Shown here piece by piece: positions 1 through 6,355 of a stretch of 22,142 nucleotides of DNA (the first letter of the stretch is position 1; every line of letters begins with the position of its first letter). The notes beneath the pieces are model-generated. The model did not search any database. It was given only the letters and a program-made list of their open reading frames with translations, and had not been told where the DNA came from. This stretch comes from an uncultured Collinsella sp. GTDB taxonomy: Bacteria > Actinomycetota > Coriobacteriia > Coriobacteriales > Coriobacteriaceae. Position numbers and translations under genes: made by a program. The stretch lies in assembly GCA_900762355.1 (NCBI GenBank), contig CAAFGE010000040.1, positions 1-22,142 on the forward strand, given 5' to 3'.

Positions 1-274
1 CCGAAGAGGCGTCAGCAGGTCAGTGGGTCATCGTCCCGGCGTTCAGCATCAGGGTAGCGCTGCGACGCGGAAATCGCGCGCTGTTGACGCGCCCCCGCAG
101 TGCCCGCTTCCCCCAAGGACAATTATCAGTGCAGGTAGACGAGCCGTCATTTTGCAGAAAACGCGGGTATGGATGGGGGTCCTGAGTTTAGCCCCGTAAA
201 CCGGCTTAGTTTTGAAATGGCATTAAATCGATGGCAGCCATTTTGCTATGCCGGAGCGGTCGGCCACTGGTCAA
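1..274. other. Intergenic or edge region without a supportable gene
   Basis: I see no convincing coding sequence in this stretch. Frames that stay open from the left edge lack a start and read as low-quality protein, and the minus-strand frames downstream of the response regulator are short. A small GCCG/CGGC inverted repeat lies at about 250-264, but it has no T-tract on the minus strand, so I do not call it a terminator. Confidence 0.5.
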
Positions 275-904
275 TTACCCCCGCAGGTAGGCGATGGCGA
301 TCTGCGTGCGGTTGCGCAGGCCCATTTTGGCCAGGATCGAGCTGATGTGGTTGCGCACCGTGCCTTCTCCCATATAAGCCGTGGCGGCAATCTCCTTGTT
401 ATCGAGGCCGCGGGCGATGAGCTCGGCGACTTCGAACTCGCGGTCGGTCAGGCTGGCAAAGGCTGCGGGCCGGCGGGGCGTGCCCGTCTTGTCGCCCATC
501 CCGTCAAAGTCAACATCTTCGATCGCCTTGCCCTCGAGCACGCGTTTGCCATCCATGACCTGTGCCAACGCTGGCGGAATGGCGGCGACATCGGTCTTGA
601 TCAGGTAACCGCGGGCGCCCAGCTTGAGCGCCGACACAATGTACTCGTCATCCGAGAATGTCGTCAGAAACACCACGCGTGCCGCGGGGTCGTGCTCAAG
701 GATCTCGCGTGCCGCCGAAAGTCCGTCGCGCCCCGGCATCTGAATGTCGAGCAGCGCGATATCGGGTGCGTGTTCGGCATAGAGCGAAACCGCGTCGTTG
801 CCGTTGGCGCCGGTACCCACCACCTCGATCTGCGGCTGGGCGCCCAGGATAATCTTGAGCGAATCGACCACCAGACGGTCGTCGTCGACAACTATGAGCC
901 TCAT
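275..904 (-). CDS. NarL/FixJ-family response regulator (209 aa)
   Basis: DNA-binding response regulator, presumed to be phosphorylated by the kinase encoded just upstream. The receiver domain (about residues 1-120) has the acidic cluster D7-D9, phospho-acceptor D53 in LLDIQMPG, the switch Thr at 81/82 in FLTTFSDD, and K103 in LIKTD. A LuxR-type helix-turn-helix fills about residues 147-209 (SLTDREFEVAELIARGLDNK, then GTVRNHISSILAKMGLRNRT). Length is normal for the family. Its ATG lies inside the kinase stop (ATGA, 901-904), so the two are translationally coupled. The divergent ABC-2 exporter is the obvious target operon, by analogy with actinobacterial NarL-type systems controlling drug or peptide exporters; that is inference. 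Confidence 0.96.
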   Translation of the reverse strand: MRLIVVDDDRLVVDSLKIILGAQPQIEVVGTGANGNDAVSLYAEHAPDIALLDIQMPGRDGLSAAREILEHDPAARVVFLTTFSDDEYIVSALKLGARGYLIKTDVAAIPPALAQVMDGKRVLEGKAIEDVDFDGMGDKTGTPRRPAAFASLTDREFEVAELIARGLDNKEIAATAYMGEGTVRNHISSILAKMGLRNRTQIAIAYLRG

Positions 905-2046
905 CGACTCTCATCTCCTTGCCGTTTGGGAACGGTGGCAAACACACGCCAGCCGCCGGCGCCGGCGCGCGGGCCGGCGGTGAAGGTGCCGTCAAGCGCC
1001 TCGACGCGCTCACGCATGGAGCCGAGCCCCATGCCTTCTGTGGCGTTGCGGGTACTCGCCCGAACCTCGCCAATACCATCGTCGGTAACAATGAGCTGGT
1101 AAAACGACGGATGTTCCATGCACCGTACGGTGACAGCATGGGCGCAAGCATGGCGCATGGTGTTGGAGAGCGCCTCGCGCAGGACCGCTGCAAAGCAGTT
1201 GGCGACATTTGCGGGCGCATGCTCGGCCAAAACTTCAAGCTCAATCTGCGGCCCGCCGTCCGAGCGCGCGCCTTCAACAATGCGTTCGAGCTGCACGGAA
1301 AGGCCGACGGCGTTGTCGTTGAGCGCGTGGACGCTGGCGCGCACGAGTTGGAGCGCCTCGTCAACCGTGCGTTTGACGTCGGCGAAATCGGCGGCAACCC
1401 TGGGCTCGTCGGCATGGACCACGCGCAGGGCTTCGGTTTGAAGCGAAGCGCGCGTGAGCTGGTGGCCCACGTTATCGTGGATCTCGCGCGCGATGCGGGC
1501 GCGTTCGGCGAGCGTCGCGAGTTCGACTTCGTAGTCCTGGCGGTCGGCGAGGTCGCGGTTGCGTGCCTCGAGCGCGAGGGCTCGTTCTTGCAGCTTGTCG
1601 CGGGTGCGACGCATGCGTTCCTGTTCGCGCTCCAACTGAGCGGTGCGTAGCGATAGCAAGGTGGCGGCGACCGAAAGGATGGCGGTCAGCAGGAGCGTTC
1701 GGGTGGTGAGCGCGCCGCCGCGAAGGTCCGCGACAAGCGCGCAGACAAACACGGCGCCAATCGCCAGCGCGGGCCAGATGCGTTCACGGCGCACGCATCG
1801 CGCGATGTCATAGAGAGCGAGAGGTGCAAACGGCACAAACGGCGGCACGAAGATGGCAACAATGATGTAAGCGTAACTCGCGGCCTCGCTCGCACGGCGG
1901 GCGCGGTTTCCCTGTGCGACCTCGGCCAGCGAGGTGGCAATAACGCCAAGGCAAAACGCCGCAACCAGACGAGCGTCCACAGCAAGGCCCAGAGCGGCCG
2001 CGATACAGCACGCCAGCACGATCGATTTGTCGAATAGCCTGTTCAT
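901..2046 (-). CDS. NarL-type sensor histidine kinase (381 aa)
   Basis: Membrane histidine kinase of the HisKA_3 class. The N-terminal third (about 8-140) is hydrophobic, with roughly five to six membrane segments and no large extracellular domain, so it is probably an intramembrane-type sensor. A coiled linker (140-175) leads to the H-box REIHDNVGHQLT with phospho-acceptor H190. The HATPase_c domain follows, with the N-box around N295 (EALSNTMRHA), G1 box TDDGIG (321-326) and G2 region GMGLGSMRERV (338-348). It is first in a two-gene operon and overlaps the regulator by 4 bp. The ATG at 2046 is supported by a TACAAT box six bases upstream, which would put the transcription start on the start codon itself. 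I see no Shine-Dalgarno sequence there. Confidence 0.95.
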   Translation of the reverse strand: MNRLFDKSIVLACCIAAALGLAVDARLVAAFCLGVIATSLAEVAQGNRARRASEAASYAYIIVAIFVPPFVPFAPLALYDIARCVRRERIWPALAIGAVFVCALVADLRGGALTTRTLLLTAILSVAATLLSLRTAQLEREQERMRRTRDKLQERALALEARNRDLADRQDYEVELATLAERARIAREIHDNVGHQLTRASLQTEALRVVHADEPRVAADFADVKRTVDEALQLVRASVHALNDNAVGLSVQLERIVEGARSDGGPQIELEVLAEHAPANVANCFAAVLREALSNTMRHACAHAVTVRCMEHPSFYQLIVTDDGIGEVRASTRNATEGMGLGSMRERVEALDGTFTAGPRAGAGGWRVFATVPKRQGDESR

Positions 2047-2052
2047 ACGGGT

Positions 2053-2058
2053 ATTGTA
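2053..2058 (-). promoter_or_regulatory. -10 box (TACAAT) for a probable leaderless kinase transcript
   Basis: Read on the minus strand, TACAAT is followed by ACCCGT and then the kinase ATG. With the usual six-base gap from -10 to +1, the start point falls on the A of the ATG (2046). There is no clear -35 hexamer 17 bases upstream and no ribosome binding site. Leaderless mRNAs with a TANNNT box at this distance are common in actinobacteria. Confidence 0.6.
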
Positions 2059-2212
2059 CGCGATGGCGCGTGCGACGATTGCTCAGGTGCCGCAACCGTG
2101 ACATTCCTCCCGCCCACCCCCGCCGCACTCGTGACAAAGCTCACTGGTGCGCGCCGGCGGCTCCTGCGATGATGCAATCGTACCGGGCCGCAAGCAACAG
2201 AAGGGCCGCCTC

Positions 2213-3151
2213 ATGACAGACATCGTCCATGTCGAAAACCTCGTCAAGCACTACGACGATCTTATCGCGCTCGACCACTTTAACCTGAACATCGCCCCCG
2301 GCGAGATCTTTGGCCTGCTCGGTCCCAACGGCTCGGGCAAGACCACGTCCATCAACTGCATCCTGCAGCTGCTTGCCTACGACAAGGGCACCATCGAGCT
2401 GTTTGGCGAGCCCATGACGCCCGCCCGCTACGACCTTAAGCGCCGCATTGGCGTGGTGCCGCAGCAGGTGGCGGTGTTTGACGAACTCACGGTGCGCGAG
2501 AACATTGACTATTTCTGCAGCCTCTACGTAGGCGACCGCAAACGCCGCCGCGCGCTGGTGGACGAGGCAATCGACTTTGTCGGTCTGGGCGACTTTACCA
2601 AGTTCCGCCCCGGCAAGCTTTCGGGCGGCCTGGCGCGTCGCCTCAACATTGCCTGCGGTATCGCGCACAAGCCCGAGCTCATCTTTTTTGACGAGCCCAC
2701 GGTGGCGGTCGATCCGCAGAGCCGTAACGCCATCCTGGAGGGCATCTGCCGTCTGCGCGACGAGGGCGCCACGGTGGTGTATACCAGCCATTACATGGAG
2801 GAAGTCGAGCAGATTTGCAGTCGTATCATGATCATGGATGGCGGGCGCGTGCTGGCGCAGGGCACCAACGACGAGCTCAAGCGCATGATCCAGATGGGCG
2901 AGAAGATCGTAATCGAGGTCGGTGAGGTGCCGAGTGCGGCACTCGCTGTCGTTGCGAGTCTGCCGCATGTCCTGGACCTGGCGGCGACGGCGGGCCGGCT
3001 CACGTTTTCGTGCGAAGCGAGCCCGCATAACCTGACCGACATCCTCGACGCGCTGCGCTCGTACGATGTACCGCTCGGCCGCATCTACTCCGAGCCGCCG
3101 ACCCTCAACGACGTGTTCCTCGAGATCACCGGCCGCGAGCTGCGCGACTAG
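2213..3151 (+). CDS. ABC-2 exporter ATP-binding protein (312 aa)
   Basis: Cytosolic ATPase of a drug/lipid/peptide-type ABC-2 exporter. Walker A is GPNGSGKTT (37-45), the Q-loop is VVPQQ (Q84), the signature is LSGGL (136-140, Leu instead of the common Gln), Walker B is LIFFDEPT with D160/E161, and the switch His is H193 in TSHYMEE. A C-terminal extension of about 95 residues ending PPTLNDVFLEITG is typical of this subfamily. I chose the ATG at 2213, preceded by an AGAAGG-like ribosome binding site; an in-frame GTG at 2147 would add 22 residues of non-conserved sequence. It is first of three genes (permeases at 3161 and 4335) and is divergent from the two-component system, suggesting regulation by it. 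Confidence 0.95.
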   Translation: MTDIVHVENLVKHYDDLIALDHFNLNIAPGEIFGLLGPNGSGKTTSINCILQLLAYDKGTIELFGEPMTPARYDLKRRIGVVPQQVAVFDELTVRENIDYFCSLYVGDRKRRRALVDEAIDFVGLGDFTKFRPGKLSGGLARRLNIACGIAHKPELIFFDEPTVAVDPQSRNAILEGICRLRDEGATVVYTSHYMEEVEQICSRIMIMDGGRVLAQGTNDELKRMIQMGEKIVIEVGEVPSAALAVVASLPHVLDLAATAGRLTFSCEASPHNLTDILDALRSYDVPLGRIYSEPPTLNDVFLEITGRELRD

Positions 3152-3160
3152 GGGGCGGCC

Positions 3161-4348
3161 ATGTTCAACACTATTATCATCACGGTCAAGACGCTGCTGC
3201 GTCGGCCGAGCACGTGGGTCTGGGGCGCTCTCTTTCCCATCGCGCTTTCCACGATGTTCATGTTTATGTTTGCGAATCTCAGCTCCGACGGCAAGGTCGA
3301 CCCGGTACCGGTTGCCGTCGTCGCCGACGAAGCCTGGGACGCTTCGACCTTTAAGGACGTGGCAACGTCGCTTGCCAAGGAGGGCGACGATCAGCTGCTC
3401 GAGATCCACGAGTGCGACGACGCAGCCGATGCGAACCGTGCGCTTAAGGCCGGCGAGGTTGCGGGCATCTATACGGTCGACGACGCAGGCGTACCCAAGC
3501 TCACACTGCTATCGAGCTACGACAGCTCGCGTGCCTCATCGGTGCTCACCGATCGCAGCATTCTGGAGACGGTGGCAAGCTCGTATACACAAAATGCCGA
3601 GCTCATGTCCCAGATTGCCCAGGACAACCCGGCGGCGCTCGCCGACCCGGAGGCGGTTGCGCGCGCCCTGTCGCTCGAGGGCAGTACCCGCCGCGTAAGC
3701 CTGACACGCACCACACCCGATGGCACGGTCATCTACTATTACGCGCTCTTTGGCCTGGTCGCGATGATGTCTGCCGAGTTTGCCGCCTTGAGCGTCGTCG
3801 ATCTGCAGCCCAATCTGTCGGGCCTTGGCGCGCGTCGCTGCGTGGGCAGCCTTTCCAAGACGGCGTCGCTGGCCGGCATCTTTGTCGGCTCGTGGCTGGT
3901 TTCCTTCGCCTCGATGGCGATCGCAATCGGCTACGTGCGCCTGGTCGTGGGCGTCGACTTTGGCGGGCGCGAGGGGCTGTGTCTGGTGGGCGGCGCCGCT
4001 TCCGCGCTTGCCGCCACGGGCCTGGGACTCTTTGTGGGCACACTTCCCGTTAAGGGCGGCAAGGCGTCCAAGTCCGGCATCCTCACGGGCTTTGCTACCA
4101 CGTGCGCCCTGTTCGCCGGCCTCTACGGCGAGCCGGCGATGGCGCTTGCCGACGACGTCGCCCGCGCCTGCCCGGCCGAGTGCTGGTTCAACCCCGTCAA
4201 GCTCATCTGCGACATGTTCAATCGCCTGTATTTCTTTGAGGACCTGGGGCCCTTCGCTGTTCGCGCGGGCGCGCTCGTCCTGATGGCCCTGGTGTTTGTC
4301 GCCGCCGCTACGCTGATCTTTGGAAGGAGCCGCTATGAGCACCTTTAA
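3161..4348 (+). CDS. ABC-2 type permease, first subunit (395 aa)
   Basis: Integral membrane subunit of the exporter. One N-terminal membrane helix (about 20-40) is followed by an extracytoplasmic domain of about 145 residues (42-187), then five more membrane segments (about 189-212, 243-268, 275-296, 305-322 and 368-390). This one-plus-five topology is that of ABC2_membrane_3/YhgE-like permeases. It starts 9 bp after the ATPase stop with a GGGGG-type ribosome binding site, and its end overlaps the start of the next permease by 14 bp. Two non-identical permeases imply a heterodimeric channel sharing one ATPase. The substrate cannot be told from the sequence. Confidence 0.92.
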   Translation: MFNTIIITVKTLLRRPSTWVWGALFPIALSTMFMFMFANLSSDGKVDPVPVAVVADEAWDASTFKDVATSLAKEGDDQLLEIHECDDAADANRALKAGEVAGIYTVDDAGVPKLTLLSSYDSSRASSVLTDRSILETVASSYTQNAELMSQIAQDNPAALADPEAVARALSLEGSTRRVSLTRTTPDGTVIYYYALFGLVAMMSAEFAALSVVDLQPNLSGLGARRCVGSLSKTASLAGIFVGSWLVSFASMAIAIGYVRLVVGVDFGGREGLCLVGGAASALAATGLGLFVGTLPVKGGKASKSGILTGFATTCALFAGLYGEPAMALADDVARACPAECWFNPVKLICDMFNRLYFFEDLGPFAVRAGALVLMALVFVAAATLIFGRSRYEHL

Positions 4349-5540
4349 GACTGCGCTTCGCATGGCGCTGGCGCACCCGTTCTACCTGCTCATCTATACG
4401 GTGTTCATCTCGCTCATGGGCGTATTCATCGCGGCATCGGTGAGCTGGAACTCGTCGCAGCTCACCGAGTACAAGCCCTACGATGCCAACGTGATCGTGG
4501 TCGACCGCGACGACAGCGACCTTTCGCGTGCGCTTACCAAGCATCTGGGTTCGCGTTTTGAGCTGGTCACGGGCATCGGCGACGATACGTACGACCTTGC
4601 GGACGCGCTCTCCAAGAGCAACAGCGCCAAGGGCAGCGCCGACTGCGTGTTCTTTATCCCGGAGGAGTTTGAGGACGACCTCGTTGCGGCTGCCCGCGCG
4701 GGGGAGGCCCTGCCCAAGCTCGACGTGACCTACGGTTCCGGCACCATGGCGGCGGCGCTTTCGTCTGCCGAGGCCTCGCGCTGGATCTCGCTCGCGGGCG
4801 CTGCGGCGGCGCTTGAGCCCGCTGCTTCTAACGGCGACGTTGCCAAGGCCGCCGAGCATGCCGCTGCAAAGCGCGCGGAGGTCCAGATCGAGCAGGTCAA
4901 GGTCGACTCGACGGCTGCCGCCACGCTCGAGTCGTATTTCAACTTTGGCGCGTACGCGATTATCTCGTCGGTCATCGTATCGGTGGGGTTGGTGTTCTCG
5001 GGCATGAACGAGCCCGAGCGCGTGCGTCGTATGGATGCCGGCCCGGTCTCCGAGCGCCAGCGCTCGCTTGCCGTGTTCGCGGCTGCCGCAGTGCTCACCG
5101 TCTGCATCTGGTTTGTGTCGAGCATGATGGGCGTCGTGGGCTTTGCCGGCGCGGTTGCCGAGGTCGGCGTGGGTCGTGTGTGCCTGGCGCTGGCGGCGAC
5201 GTTTGCCCTGGCGTGCACGCCTCTGGCCGTTGGCTTTGCCCTTTCGAGCCTGGGTGCGCGTGAGGAGCTGCTCAACGGTGTGGGCAACCTGCTCGGCATG
5301 CTCATGACGTTTTTGGGCGGCGCTTGGATGCCGCTGTCGCTCATGGGCTCGGCCGTGCAGACGGTGGCGCACTTTGTGCCGACGTATTGGGTGAACGACG
5401 CGATCGGCAAGGCGCTTGCTTCGGACCTGACGTCTGCCGTGTTGGGCGACATCGCCTGCGACCTGGGCGTCACCGTGCTCTTCGCCGCCGCCATTGCCGC
5501 CGTAGGCCTGGCTCTCGCACGCGCCAAATCCCGCGCCTAG
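4335..5540 (+). CDS. ABC-2 type permease, second subunit (401 aa)
   Basis: Paralogue of the preceding permease with the same layout: one N-terminal membrane helix (about 13-40), an extracytoplasmic domain (about 42-205) rich in Ala and Asp, then a five-helix bundle ending near residue 398. The ATG at 4335 is preceded by GGAAGGAG, ideally placed; a TTG at 4320 would lie within that ribosome binding site and is rejected. The reading frame overlaps the upstream permease gene by 14 bp, so translation is probably coupled and the subunits made in equal amounts. The most likely role is as the second half of the export channel controlled by the 275-2046 two-component system. Confidence 0.92.
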   Translation: MSTFKTALRMALAHPFYLLIYTVFISLMGVFIAASVSWNSSQLTEYKPYDANVIVVDRDDSDLSRALTKHLGSRFELVTGIGDDTYDLADALSKSNSAKGSADCVFFIPEEFEDDLVAAARAGEALPKLDVTYGSGTMAAALSSAEASRWISLAGAAAALEPAASNGDVAKAAEHAAAKRAEVQIEQVKVDSTAAATLESYFNFGAYAIISSVIVSVGLVFSGMNEPERVRRMDAGPVSERQRSLAVFAAAAVLTVCIWFVSSMMGVVGFAGAVAEVGVGRVCLALAATFALACTPLAVGFALSSLGAREELLNGVGNLLGMLMTFLGGAWMPLSLMGSAVQTVAHFVPTYWVNDAIGKALASDLTSAVLGDIACDLGVTVLFAAAIAAVGLALARAKSRA

Positions 5541-5586
5541 TCTGAAATAAATCCTAGCCCTCGCCCCAAAATAGTTCGCCAAGGTT

Positions 5587-5592
5587 TACTAT
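5587..5592 (+). promoter_or_regulatory. Candidate -10 box (TACTAT) for the second ABC operon
   Basis: The 93-bp gap between the ABC-2 exporter and the next ATPase is AT-richer than its surroundings and contains TACTAT, a TANNNT match about 30-40 bases before the possible start codons. No good -35 hexamer is visible, so this is tentative. No terminator separates the two ABC operons, and read-through is possible. Confidence 0.3.
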
Positions 5593-5633
5593 TACGTTCA
5601 TAAAGTAGTACGAGGCTAACAATGGGGGATACC

Positions 5634-6347
5634 ATGGCAACGCAGAAAGCCTACGTCCAGGTCAAGGATCTCAAAAAGCATTACGGCGACGGCGATGCGC
5701 GCCTGACGGTGCTCGACGGCATCGACACGTCCATCAATCGCGGCGAGATCTGCGTCATGCTGGGCCCCTCGGGTTCGGGCAAATCGACATTCCTCAATCT
5801 TATCGGCGGCTTGGAGGATGCCGACGGCGGCTCCATTATGGTGGACGGCTGCGACCTGACGACGCTCAAGCCCGCCGACCTGGGCGAGTATCGTCGCCGT
5901 GAGCTGGGCTTTGTCTTCCAGTTCTACAACCTGGTGCCTGATCTCACCATCAAGGAAAACATCGAGGTCACGGCGCACCTGTCCAAAAACCCGCTCAGCG
6001 TCGACGACCTGCTGCGCTCGCTGGGCCTCTATGAACATCGCAACAAGTTCCCGCGCCAGGTCTCGGGCGGTCAGCAGCAGCGCTGCGCCATCGGCCGTGC
6101 GCTCGTCAAAAACCCGGGCCTGCTGCTGTGCGACGAGCCCACGGGTGCGCTCGACTATAAGACGTCCAAGGAAATCTTGCAGCTCATGGAGGATGTCAAC
6201 CGCACCTACGGCTGCACCATCATCATTGTCACCCACAATGCCGCCATCGCGCGCATGGCCAATCGCGTGCTGCGCCTGCGCGACGGGCACATCGTCGAGG
6301 ATGAGCTCAACGAGTCGCCCGTCGCGGCCGCCGAGCTCGATTGGTAG
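5634..6347 (+). CDS. MacB/LolD-type ABC transporter ATPase (237 aa)
   Basis: ATPase of the family that partners FtsX/MacB permeases (type VII ABC systems that work by mechanotransmission). Walker A is GPSGSGKS (44-51), Q-loop Q96 in FVFQFYNLVP, signature VSGGQQQR (143-150), Walker B LLLCDEPTGALD with E168, and switch H201 in IVTHN. All key residues are present and length is typical. I prefer the ATG at 5634, with GGGGGA five bases upstream. An ATG at 5622 (four residues longer) is possible but has only a weak ribosome binding site. The gene ends 8 bp before its permease. Likely role: powering removal or export of a hydrophobic compound, peptide or envelope component. Confidence 0.95.
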   Translation: MATQKAYVQVKDLKKHYGDGDARLTVLDGIDTSINRGEICVMLGPSGSGKSTFLNLIGGLEDADGGSIMVDGCDLTTLKPADLGEYRRRELGFVFQFYNLVPDLTIKENIEVTAHLSKNPLSVDDLLRSLGLYEHRNKFPRQVSGGQQQRCAIGRALVKNPGLLLCDEPTGALDYKTSKEILQLMEDVNRTYGCTIIIVTHNAAIARMANRVLRLRDGHIVEDELNESPVAAAELDW

Positions 6348-6355
6348 GCGGCGCC

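Noticed and set aside
1..200. Open plus-strand frames running in from the left edge
   Set aside because: They are short, stop at different points and show no motif or convincing composition; too little to call a partial gene.
2147..2212. GTG start giving a 334-residue exporter ATPase
   Set aside because: The extra 22 residues lie in the intergenic region and show no family conservation; the ATG at 2213 has a ribosome binding site.
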